From positions 13,708,285-13,772,284 of the forward strand of contig JAVMKO010000021.1 of assembly GCA_032164245.1 (NCBI GenBank): a DNA stretch of 64,000 bases. The letters run 5' to 3'. Below the pieces are notes generated by a model that was not told where the DNA came from, made no database searches, and saw only the letters and a program-made list of their open reading frames with translations. Source of the DNA: Sternotherus odoratus. Taxonomy: Eukaryota; Chordata; Testudines; Kinosternidae. Shown piece by piece: positions 47,977-58,790 of this stretch (the first letter of the stretch is position 1; each line of letters begins with the position of its first letter). A program made the translations under genes and the position numbers.

Positions 47977-49632
47977 GGCAGACGATGGTGTGCTGGGCAT
48001 CCAGGGAGCGGTGTGTCTCCTGCAGACAGCACAGCACCACTGGCACGGCTGCCTCAATGAGGGTTTTCACCTTCCTCTGAAGCACCAGGTCCCTGATGAA
48101 GGCAGGATACCAGACTCAGTGGGCCCATTGAGTCTCTGGTGTGGCCAATCCTGGTGCACCTCACAAAACCACTTGTGAGGGGACGGCCCCATCCTCCCGT
48201 AGGGTGGATTAGCCGAAATCTGGGGAAGGGGGTGGATTCTGCCTTTCTCAGGAGCACAGACCAGCGATTCCCCGGATGGAGCAGGTGACTACGTCCTGCC
48301 CATTGAGCTCCTGCGATTGTCAGTTTGGACCTTGGTTCTTCCCCTTAGCCTGCTGCATTCAAAGGTAGTGTAGCGCACGATCAAACGTATGGCGCTTTAT
48401 GGGAAAGATCGGGCAGTTCCACTGGAGTGAGTGGGGCTGGGGGTTTACTCTGAGAAGGTGCCTTTTGCAGTAAGTGTCTGTGTAACATCATCCCGGGAAA
48501 GGCTGGCATCTGTGCTCATCATTCGGTCTGCTCCTTGGTTCCTAACTGAGCCTCTTGCCTTGAACTCCCATCGGGCAGCTTCATTTCCTCCTTGTCAGGA
48601 AGCGGCAGATTCCATGTCTGTCTGTCTGTGTGAAAAGCCAGATTCCTGTAGCCGACTCGAGTCAGTTTTTATGGCCTTTCCCTGCCCTCCCCACCCCAAT
48701 GAGTTGGCCTTTTGTGGGGCTGCTTCCCGTGAATAGGGCAGTTGGTTTGCCTGCTGCAGGACTCCCACTAGTCAGAAGAGTGAGGAGTTTCCTCTTCTCT
48801 CCACTTGCCTGGAAGGGCCTGGCACTGCACCAAACCTACATTTTGGACTCTGGAGCCTGGTCTCCTACCCTTTCTCCACCAAAACTATCTTCTGTACCAA
48901 GCCTCAGAAGAGCCGACTTGTGCTGCTCTTCAACACTGGTCGTCCCTTCTGCCCAGCTGTGGAATCCTCTGTCTAGTGTTGAGGGGAGGCCTGGAACCCC
49001 TGTGACGTCCCTCTCCCTGGGCCATCACCTCACCACAGCTGTGGGGATCAGTAACATGGAGGGACTAAAGTCCCACTTAGACTTGCAAGTTGTGTGGCTG
49101 CCCTTTTGCCTCTACAATTTTGATGGCTCTTCCAAATTCTTGGCAATGTTCAGTATTTTCTCTTTGAATTTGCCACCCCCAGACATTGTTCTCTCCCCAC
49201 CCCCACAAATACCCTTCAGATTCCCAAGATATCCAAAGCTGTGTTGTTTTGTTTGACGAATTGACCCTCTTCAGTCTGTTGCGGTTAAGGATATTTTTGG
49301 TGACTTGTAGATACTGTAACTAAAATTTTAAGATATACACAAACAAATACTGTAGCAATTGATTCTGGTCCCAGCCTTTTATGTAGGGTGCAAAGGAAAC
49401 TTTCACTGGCAGGCCAGAAGCAGTTGACTTGTTGATACACATTGTATCTGTGTGGTGTTTTTTTAATTATGTCCATCTTGTGGTTAAATCAAGGTCCTTC
49501 TAAGTGGCAAATGATGAGAGGAAGAACGGAGCACAGATGTGGCTGAGCACCCCACTTCTGAGTGGTGTGTTGGAGGCTGTTCTGTTTTCTGGTTCTTACC
49601 CCTCAGATTTCCAATGGACGGCCTCGCCAAAT

Positions 49633-49647
49633 TGGCACCATGTGCCA
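49633..49647 (+). promoter_or_regulatory. Pyrimidine-purine-pyrimidine stem-loop in ZC3H12A 3' UTR
   Basis: TGGCAC-CAT-GTGCCA folds into a perfect 6-bp stem with a three-base loop C-A-U. Stem-loops with a YRY triloop are the established recognition element of Regnase-1 and Roquin, and Regnase-1 is known to target its own mRNA. Function here is inference. Confidence 0.5.
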
Positions 49648-50065
49648 TGGAAACCACAAGGACACAGAAACCCTGTATACCTGGTTAATTATGATACATT
49701 ACAAAACTGTAATGTTTCATGTTAGTAAGCAAAATGCTTCTTAATCTTATGTAACCTGATAACTTTGCATATTTGTAAATTACAGGAAAGATGGTTTTTA
49801 ATGGTATTGTCCAGAAACTTGCTCGATGATACTGTTTATTTAGTACTGTACTTAACTCAGCCATGATGTGTTAGTGGTGTTTTCTGGAAGAGTTTAATAA
49901 TGATATATACTAGTTCTATTGCAGTCAAAGATCTTAGACGTTTTTATACTTAAAGCTGACATTTATCGAAACTTGCTGTATCACTCGGATTCCACACAGT
50001 CCGCTAGCCATATGGAAGAGGCAGCCCTGTGTATGTCATGGCAAAGTAAGAACTTGCATTACCCA

Positions 50066-50071
50066 AATAAA
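50066..50071 (+). terminator. ZC3H12A: ZC3H12A polyadenylation signal (predicted)
   Basis: AATAAA followed within 40 nt by a GT/T-rich segment. It is the first canonical hexamer I noticed after the AT-rich end of the 3' UTR. Confidence 0.55.
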
Positions 50072-50199
50072 AATGGCGAGGTTGAATGGCTAGGTTGTTG
50101 GGTCTCTTTCTGATGGCTTTTGGGAAGACTGTTTTAGAGCGTGGCTGGGATTTTTAAGGAATGTGCCACAATAGGCTTCTGGAAAGGTGGCTGTGCTCT

Positions 50200-50335
50200 T
50201 AAGATACTGAAGTGAGACTTGGGATCGCTGGGATCAATTCCCAGCTCTGACACAGACTCCCTGGATGACCTAGAGGAAAATTTCTTAATCTCTGGGCTTC
50301 GTCTGTGAAATGGGCGTGAGACTTTCCTGCTGCAG
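50200..50335 (+). repeat. MIR SINE
   Basis: GACTTGGGATCGCTGGGATC, AATTCCCAGCTCTGACACAG and CTGGGCTTCGTCTGTGAAAT are in MIR order, sense strand. Confidence 0.65.
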
Positions 50336-52639
50336 AGTGTGGGGCTGGCCACACCTATTCTTTCATGGTTGTGAGGCTGGGGACCATGGAATTGTTGGGA
50401 TGCACCATGATTACGCGTGTGGTGTTGCTGCTGGTATGTGGATTTTTAACCAGTCTGGGCGGGGTGTCTGATTTTTTTTAACCAGGCGGGGGGAAGGGGA
50501 GTCTGTTGTAGTGTTTGGCAGCTGTCGAAAGTGACAAAAGATGCTACACAGTGGTTTTATTATTATTTTGGTAGAACTTATGAGGCCTGCTTCTCACCCT
50601 CCCATCAACTGTTGGACAGAATTTAAAAACAAAATGCTGTTTTCTGTTCTGCTTGCTAATTAAAACAACACTCAAAGCAAAGATTCCAGCGTTGGCTCAC
50701 TCCAGCTTTGTGATCTACATGAAGAGATGAATGTAAACAGCTGATCAGAGAGCTGATATCATCTATTACAGACGAGTACCAGAGCTTAATTTGTAATGAG
50801 ATGCTGTGGCTCAAGCCATGTTTTTTTTTAACTTTCATAAATGATGCAGCAAGCCTAGAGGTGCTGGGGCTATGAACTGCCAACTCGAGAGGAGCTGGGA
50901 CTTAGCCCTGGCAAGCCCTGGCATAAGTTAAGCACCGTATCGTGTGCAAGCTGTCATGACACCACTCTGTATGCAAGGCTCTTTTGGCATGGGCCTTTGC
51001 TTAGGAGGAGTAGAGTGAGAATGTAACATTCAGATTTCTCCTCTCCCAACCCCACCCTAGAGTTCAGTACAATATAGTCTTATCTGACTTTGTAAACGAC
51101 TTTATGGTCTTTTATTCAAATGTGCTCACTTGATCTAGTACAGTCAGGTAATCTGAAATAAATCCCTTCCCTGAATTGAAGGCAGAGGGACCTCTTCTGA
51201 AGGGAGTGGTGTATCCGTTCCAGTGGGAATCGGAGGGCGGCAGCAGGAGTCTGAACTACGGAACTCTCCCTCCTCAACAGCCCGAAGGCAGCAGGGGAGA
51301 ATGGGGCAGCGATTTGTCCAGTGTGTCACAGCAGGGCAGCGCTGGAGCTGGGCATGGCATGCCACTCTCCTGACTCCTTGTTCCCGGGAGCAGCAGACTG
51401 GTCGAGCAGCATTCTGCGCTCCTTAGCCAGGGCATGGCTTTGCTGTTCTCCAGGACACACCCAGAGAGCTGTGGCTCAACTGTGGCTTGCTGATGAAACG
51501 AGGCCCAGCTGGTTCCTGTTGGACCCCGTTCTTCCTCCAGTTGTGGAGAAGGAATTGGCTACATGGATCGGTTCATTCAAAACGGCAGACGCTACCGTGT
51601 CCATCAAATCAAGGAGACCTGCCCTGTTGTCTCTTCCTCTCCACTCCCCCCTAAGTCCCTCCACACTGGTTCTAGCGTAGTCTGCTCTTGTAGAATTTTC
51701 AAGAAACAGCTTGCGGTTCACCACTTCCTCTTGGGTACCCCCGTGTCGCTGGAACCCAGCATCCTCTTGGTGATGGCTGCCTCTGCATAGTCTTCTCTCT
51801 AAGTAGGTTATCTCCTCCTGTGCAATGTGCAGATCTACTCTTAAAGAGGTCACATGCACGCCTGCTCTGAAAACGGTTGAGTCTCAGCGGGGTACGCTGC
51901 TGGCTCAGTCTCTGTACGTAAGCGGATATGTTCAGCTCCTAAATACAAAACCCCCAAAGCCTATTTTTGAGTGACCTTCCCACCTGTTACTGTAATGCAA
52001 GGGGAAAGGTGTGGAACTCCTGCCTTGCTGCTGGGAAGCAGGGACCATGGGGTAAGCAACACATACCGGGGAAGTCTTGTAATGTTGCAGGACAAGTCTG
52101 GATACAGTGCATTGGGCAGTAGACTCCGGCAGAGCAAGATGAAACGGAAGGACAGGGGCCACTTCTGTGACACCCCTGGAAGCAGGGGCCAGAGAAAGCT
52201 GCCCAAGCAGCTCTGAGCCCTGCAGAACAAGTCTGACCCGACCTTCGTTATCTGTTCTCTGTCCCTCTTCCAAACACCTGTTCTGTTCTTCACCCGGCTG
52301 CAGTATGTCAGTAGGATTTCTCTGTGTCCTGCTTGATCGTCTCCCCCGGGTCGCTCCTGGAGCCCCCTGCTCTGCCAATGGGAGCAGTGAGGGTGTGACT
52401 CACAAGGGCTCAGAGATGTGCCAACAGCCGGCTGCTTCTGGGAGCAGCGTGGGTTTATGGGAGCAGGCAGCCTGCGGATACCAGCTGCACCCCTGGCCAG
52501 GAGCTGCCTGTGGTAAGTATCTTCCCCCTTAGAGCCTGCACCTCCTAGCCCAGTGAAAACCTACCTGCTCTGTGATGTTTTCCTGTTTCCAGTGACAATG
52601 TGAGACCTGTCAGGCCATTTAAGGTGGGCCAAGCTCATT
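50336..52639. other. Gene-free stretch downstream of ZC3H12A
   Basis: No exon with a recognisable domain. ORFs of 119-148 aa near 51.3-52.5 kb overlap each other on both strands and have no family match. A second poly(A) hexamer lies at 51157. Confidence 0.5.
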
Positions 52640-52945
52640 TCAAATTTTTCAATCAAAATGGGAGGCGGTACCAAGTCAAATGCCTTGCAGAAGTCATAAA
52701 ATATCAGGGTTGGAAGGGACCTCAGGAGGTATCTAGTCTAACTCCCTGCTCAAAGCAGGACCAATCCCCAATTAAATCATCCCAACAAATTTTTGCCCTA
52801 TATCCCTAAATGGCCCCCTCAAGCATTGAACTCACAACCCTGGGTTTAGCAGGCCCATGAAAAAAGAGAGCAAGAGAGCTTGGCAGGAATGATTTTCCAT
52901 AAACCCTTGGTGATTGGGATAAATTACACTGTTCTCAGCTACTAA
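52640..52945 (-). repeat. CR1 LINE with a younger CR1 tail inserted
   Basis: The outer pieces (CAAGTCAAATGCCTTGCAGA at 52673 and GATTTTCCATAAACCCTTGG at 52891) are neighbouring parts of one minus-strand CR1. Between them, about 52697-52858, is a CR1-type 3' end (CAGGGTTGGAAGGGACCTCA, CTCCCTGCTCAAAGCAGGAC). Confidence 0.7.
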
Positions 52946-53564
52946 AGAACTAAAACAGGTTTCCCAGGCCTGTCTTTGGTGCTGGATGTTCCTGTGAATT
53001 CAATAGTTTCCTGGAGGGGATTTCCCAGTTCCCAGGCAGGGGCTGGCTTAGAACTAGCTCCCCTGACTCCAGTACGTGGGTGGAAGATGGGGCTGTACCT
53101 GCTAGAAATGAGCAACAATTCAGAGTGGTGCTGGACAGAGATTCCTGCCTGGGGCCTAGGGAAGGAAGAGGGGGCTTGAGAGCCCTGTGATTTGAGCTGT
53201 GCCCCTTTTCATAGGGGCCTTTCTACCAGGAACATGAGGGTTTAAGGTACCTTAAGCAATATTATGCAACAAGGGAGAAATTCTCTGTCTTGAGTGAGGG
53301 CACCTGCTTTGCCCCCATCTCTGTAATGTGAGAGAAGTGTGAAGCATTCAGTGAATAGAGGAGGAAGGACATGCAAAAGCAAATGTATATAAAAGAGTAA
53401 ATATGATACTTGGACACAGCCAAAGGAACAGTCAGAAACAGGGCTGGGGCCAGCACAAAGGAAGGAAACCACTCAAAAGGAGAAGGAAATGGGGAGGGTG
53501 ATAAGGGTCAGAACAAAGCTCTACTGCTGTATTGGGAATCTGGCTGGCCCCCTGCTCACCCCTC
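52946..53564. other. Gene-free stretch
   Basis: Nothing beyond short ORFs is visible. Confidence 0.5.
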
Positions 53565-54143
53565 CATTCAGCTAGAGAACTGTAGGGCTGGAAGGGGACG
53601 CGAGAGATCATCAAATCCCGCTCTGGGGCAAGACCAAGTAAACCCAGACCATCCCTGTCAGGTGTTTGTCCAACCGGCTCTTAAAAACCGCCAATGACGG
53701 GGATTCCCCAATCCCCATTGGAAGCCTGGTCTAGAGCAGAATTACCTTCTAGAGTGAGAGATTAGGACAGATTTCCCTTGCTGCAGGTTAAAGTCCATCA
53801 CTTGTCCTACCTTCCAAGGCCATAGAGAACAATTGATCACTGTCCTCTGTGTAACGGTAGTGGAAGTCTGTGGTCAGGTCCCCCCTCAGTCGCCGCCCAG
53901 TGTGTTTTAACCTTTCCTCCCACATCAGGTTTTCTAAACCTTTTGATCATTTGTGTTGCTCCCCTCTGGAGTCTCTCCAGTGTCTGTATCTTTCCTAAGC
54001 CTGACACTCAGAACTCCAGCAGGGACCTCACCAGGCCCTCCCATGTCTTACATACGACACTCCTGTTAATACACCCCACAATGATACTTGCCGTTTTCAC
54101 AGCTACATCACACGGTGCTTGGATTCAGTTTGTGATCTACTAG
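53565..54143 (-). repeat. CR1 LINE 3' portion
   Basis: GGTGTTTGTCCAACCGGCTC, AGTCCATCACTTGTCCTACC and CTCCAGCAGGGACCTCACCA are typical of the complement of CR1. ORF2 is fully broken. Confidence 0.8.
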
Positions 54144-54147
54144 AACC

Positions 54148-54488
54148 AAGGCTATGGCTCAGTCATGGGTATTTTTAGTAAAAGTCATGGACAGGTCACG
54201 GGCTGTAAACAATAATTTACAGCCCGTGACCTGTTCCTGACTTGTATTAAATACCCCGAACTGAAACATGGACCGGGGGCTGCAGGTGCTCTGGGGGGCG
54301 GTCTAGAGGCTCTGAGGGTGGTAGCCTGGGACCCCCCCTGGTCCTGGATGGTAGGCCGGCGGTGGTGCGTGGTCCCAGACCCCAGCTGGTCTGGGGAGGA
54401 GGCAGAGTGGTAGCACCAGCCGCTATAGGAGACACAGAGCTCATGGAAGTCACGGAATCCGTGACCTGCGGGACAGACACGCAGCCTT
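54148..54488. mobile_element. Foldback MITE with GTCACGG motifs
   Basis: AAGGCTATGGCTC at the left and GCAGCCTT at the right are short inverted ends. Inside, 54183-54209 and 54216-54242 form a near-perfect 27-bp hairpin (GGTCACGGGCTGTAAA and its complement) with a 6-nt loop. GTCACGGAATCCGTGACC near 54,450 is another palindrome. Non-coding. It directly abuts the CR1 at 53565. Confidence 0.65.
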
Positions 54489-57149
54489 AACTATAACTTG
54501 TATACATTATCCACTCTAATGCCCCTCACCATAGTACCCTAGTTTTTTCCATGTAAATGGCACTGGTGTAGCAAGGTTCCTACGGGGTCTCCTGGCAGCA
54601 GGGATTGCCCTAAAGACCGGCACTGAGCGGAAAGCAGTGGGGGGATCTGTCTCACTCTCCTGAGCGCTGATCGTGCTAGCCAAGGCTTTCCACCTCAGCT
54701 CTGGCAATCACAGCAAGGTGGCAAAGGCCATTTCTTGCCATCTCAGACCTTCTCTGGGTAGAATTCCCTGTGTCCTCTACCCTGGGCACACCTTCCCCCA
54801 CTGCAGCCTTGTGGGGTAGACAGTGATCAAAGGGGCAGAGGGCAGGTCCCTATAGTATGGGTACATCAGCTGATAAGGAACAATCAGTGGCAGGTTCCCC
54901 AGCTGTGTGGAGCCCCCCTTCCCCGCCCCCAGGCCTGCATTGCACAAACATGTCGGGAGATACAGCGTCTTGTTGAGCAACATGTCAGGAGAATTTGCAT
55001 GTTGTTTTCACCCTGGCACTTGGCCTGGGGGGAGGTTTACAGGATCAGCCAAGCAGCAACGGGGAGATAACTGGTGAGTACGCTGCTGCTGGGAGCCGGG
55101 CCAGCCTGCCACCATTCAGGCGCAGTTTGCATGCAGATCAGCGCTGTTTGCCTCCATCGTGCAGTTTAAGTGATCCCCAGTTGAGTCCATGAACCATGTG
55201 CAGCACCGTGCACGCGAGAGGCTGTTTCTGAGGTGACGGCTGTCGAGTGTAATCCCGCTGAACAGTAGCATGGACAGGATTTTATTGCTGTTTGTCTGAC
55301 ATCCCAAGCACTCCCACCACCCACCGCAGGAGCCCAGCTGCAGGATGAGTTGCATCACAGCTGTTTCGAAGGTGCAACGGTCTGTGGCCCTGAGGGCTGC
55401 TCTCTGCAGTGAGGGCCTCCGCCAGTGGAGCCTTGGGACCTAGAGGAGGCCCCTGCAGGCCTGGCTGGCGGCTCACAGACGGGGCAGTGATGGGCTGGCC
55501 CGGGGGCTGCTGCTGATACTGCCCGTGCTGTGAGCGGAGAGCGGTTACTGCTGCCCTGGGCCCTGTCACCAGCCTGGATGTCAGGCTCAGAAACAGCCTG
55601 TTCCCAGGGACTCGTTTTGTATCTGGCACCAAAAGGAAATTGCTAAACCCAGGGACTTCCCAGCGGCCTCCCCCTGCCCTGGGCGGCTGTTACTGCCAAG
55701 AGCGGCAGGCCGGTGTATTTGCAGGCCGGTGACTCTGTTTCCTGCTGCAGAGGGCTAGTGGCTGGTTTGTTTCCGGGTCCCAGATGCGGTTCCCTCCATG
55801 TGATTAAGGAGGACTGAACTCACTGGGGATTGGCACATGGACACTGCTGGAAGCGGGCTCAGTCCAGCTGCTCCAGTCTTCCAGAGCAGAGGGCTGAATT
55901 TTGCCACTTCTCTTTGTAGATTTGTAAGCGTCTCGTTCTTACCCCAAAGCAAAGCCAAGCTCAGTCTGCAGATAGATGTGCACTTTAAGGGCGGCAGCCC
56001 CAGGGGGCTTGTTCCTCTGTGTGCAGCAGCGTGGCCCCTGGGGCCAGCGAGAGTTACAACACGTGTCTGAGACGCTAACAAAGGCGAGTTCTCTGTCCAA
56101 GCCAGGCAGTAACTAGGGCAGCGCCTGCATTTCGCAACCCTTCCCTTCCTACAGCTTCTCGGGCTTGTGAAAGAGACTCAGCCAGGCAGACAACAGGGGA
56201 GCCGTTGAGCGGCTGTTCGGTCCTATCCCTCGCTGGAGAATTCCTGGAGGCTTCCAAGAAATTGTTCCACATTAAGGAAGCTGCCTCTAGTTGTGCCTCA
56301 TGCAGCCACAGCCTGACTAAATCTTAAGCCTAGAGGAGCACCCAGGAGGTGGGGTGTGGGACTGAGCGATGGATGGAGCAGGAGCTGGGGGGGACGGGCT
56401 GGCTCCGAGGTTAGAATGTGGGGCTGGCTCCAGGCACTGACCCAGAGAGGCTTGTGCATGGACGTGGCCTTTGAACCACGAAGCAGCGGCCACCTTGTCC
56501 CCAGAGCTGCGCTTGCAGCAGCCAGCTTCCGTCACAGCTCGGTGTTAACCCTTCTGTGACTGGAGGGCGGACACCTGCTTTGGCCCGACGCCGGGCAGGT
56601 GTAATCCAGCGCATCCAGAGCTAGACTGTGCCCCGCCAGCCCAGGGCGCTGCGCTCTGACTCCCACAGCCAGGAATGGAGGGGTTCGTGGGCACACTCAC
56701 TAGCGTGACTCAGGGTTGCACACAGTGACTCTGCAAATAAACCCAGTGACTCCTGCCCTATCTTCGGGTTCCTTCCTGGTGTGGGAGGCCCAACCGGAGC
56801 CCTGCGTCCTGTGAGCTTTGCCTTTATGCACCTCTCTTGCAAGCAGAAGAGGAAGAGTTTTAACCAGCCCGCCCTGGGTTTACAACTTTGCCTTGGCTGG
56901 AGCAGAGTCGCTCTGGACTTCCCCTGGCTTTGCACTCGAATAACCTTCCCCCACCCGCCCTGGCAGGACACCGCGCCCACGTCACTAGCCCCTGCCGGAG
57001 AGAGGATCACAGTTCCTCTCCTTTGCTTTCTAAGTTCCTTTGACTGCGTTGGAGTCACGGCGCGTGAGAGGAGAACTCATCTGCTGTGACCTGCCCTGCA
57101 GCCGGCTCCAAGGGGAACCCCGAAGAGCAGGGGTCCCCGTGCGTCCTGT
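54489..57149. other. Gene-free stretch
   Basis: GC-moderate unique DNA. No exon, RNA gene or named repeat is supported. Confidence 0.5.
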
Positions 57150-57300
57150 GTGGGGCCCTGTGGTTCGAGCAGGAGCCTGGGGTCTAGTCCGAGCTTTGTC
57201 TCTTGATGAGCTGCGCAGCCCAAAGCAAGTCCCTCCTGTGGCTGTAAAATGGGGCTAATCACCATCATCCACCTGAGACCTGCTGAGGAAGCAGCTGTCA
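57150..57300 (+). repeat. MIR SINE
   Basis: CCCTGTGGTTCGAGCAGGAG, GAGCTGCGCAGCCCAAAGCA and CTCCTGTGGCTGTAAAATGG follow MIR order. A second MIR/L2-like tail word (GTACAGCACCTAGCCGGGTG) follows at 57,478. Confidence 0.6.
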
Positions 57301-57794
57301 GTGCTGTCATTAGTTCAGCAGAGCCAGGCCTGCCACAGACCCTGGTGCTGGAGGGAACCTCTCGGACAAAGCAGGGCCTGTGGGAGAAGCCACCCATGAC
57401 CCACTCTGTGCTCCTCTGAGACATGCACAGATCGCCCAAGCGGTAAGACCAGAGCTTGTAAGCCAGGCCGGGTGTTTGTACAGCACCTAGCCGGGTGGGG
57501 TCTGGTCTACAACAAGGGCTTGTAGGAGCTCTGCCAGTACTGATCTCAGCCAGGCCCTGAGCAGCACTGAATGCCCCTATGCTCAGGGCTGACTGACTGT
57601 GATACGGCTCGTATCCAGGCACAGCAGGGCGGTCCAGAGCAGAGACGCCAGCACGAGCCCTCAGCACCTCTTAAACCCCACTTTGGCCATCAGAATAGAC
57701 TGATCACTGACCCTGCCTGCCCAGGTAGCCCAACGCCACCTCGTTCTCCAGTGAAGACATAGCCTCGGTGGCACACACATTTCCCACCCCTAGT

Positions 57795-58790
57795 ACGCAT
57801 TAAGAACAGAAGAATGGCCGTACTGGGTCAGACCAATGGCCCATCCAGCCCAGTATCCTGTCTTCCGACAGTGGCCAATGCCAGGTGCCCCGGAGTGAAC
57901 CTAACAGGTAATGATCAAGTGATTTCCCTCCTGCATCCATCTCCCCCCTCTGACAAACAGAGGCTAGGGACACCATTCCTTACCCATCCTGGCTAGTAGC
58001 AATTAATAGACGTAACCTCCATGAATTTATCCAGTTCTCTTTTAAACCCTGTTATAGTCCTAGACTTCGCAACCTCCTTAGGCAAGAAGTTCCACAAGTT
58101 AACTGTGCACTGTGTGAAGAAGAACTTCCTTTTATTTGTTTCAAACCTGCTGCCTATTAATTTCATTTGGTGGCCCCTAGTTCTTGTATTATGGGAACAA
58201 GTAAATAACTTTTCCTTATTCACTTTCTCCACACCATTCATGATTTTATAGACCTCTATCCTATCCCCCCTTTGTCTCCTCTTTTCCAAGTTGAAAAGTC
58301 CTAACCTCTTTAATCTCTCCTCAGTTGGGACCTGTTCCAAACCCCTCATCATTTTAGTTGCCCTTCTCTGAACCTTTTCTAATGCCAGTATATCCTTTTT
58401 GAGATGAGGAGACCACATCTGTACACAGCATCCAAGAAGTGGGTGCACCATGGATTTACATAAGGGCAATAAGATTTTCTCTCTTATTCTCTATTCCATT
58501 TTTAATGATTCTTAAAATCGTGTTTGCTTTTTTGACGGCCGCGGCACACTGCGTGGACATCTGCAGAGAACTATCCACCATGACTCCAAGAGCTTTTTCC
58601 TGATATATCGTATGTGTAGTTGGGGTTCTTTCTTTTTTTCCAGTGTGCATTAACATAACACCCTGTGCCTGAAAGCAGCATGAAGACACCTCTTCGTATG
58701 GAGCTCATCCCCTCCTGCTGCTGACTCCCAGTTTGCCTCCCGTACTGATTCAGAGCCCACCGCTGCATGACCTGCCCGGATACGTCAACC
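57795..58790 (-). repeat. CR1 LINE 3' end with intact 158-codon ORF2 tail
   Basis: On the minus strand 58469-57993 encodes a CR1 ORF2 C-terminus without stops ([60 protein letters not shown]). The 3' UTR (GACAGTGGCCAATGCCAGGT on the + strand) ends near 57,795. Upstream ORF2 pieces reach about 58,790 with a frame break near 58,460. This is the least decayed CR1 in the window. It is an interspersed repeat, not a host gene. Confidence 0.9.

Larger units (their letters stand above)
47977..50085 (+). other. ZC3H12A: ZC3H12A 3' UTR (predicted)
   Basis: The stretch after the stop has no exon-like ORF or named repeat and becomes AT-rich toward 49,700-50,070. An AATAAA at 50066-50071, followed by a GT-rich stretch (GGTTGTTGGGTCTC), is a plausible cleavage site. 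A further AATAAA at 51157-51162 could make a longer form. The length is inferred. Confidence 0.6.

Noticed and set aside
54183..54242. 27-bp hairpin as a microRNA precursor
   Set aside because: It lies inside a MITE with other foldbacks. The palindrome belongs to the element, and nothing else suggests a microRNA.
57993..58469. 158-aa minus-strand ORF as a host gene
   Set aside because: The sequence is the CR1 ORF2 C-terminus followed by the CR1 3' UTR.
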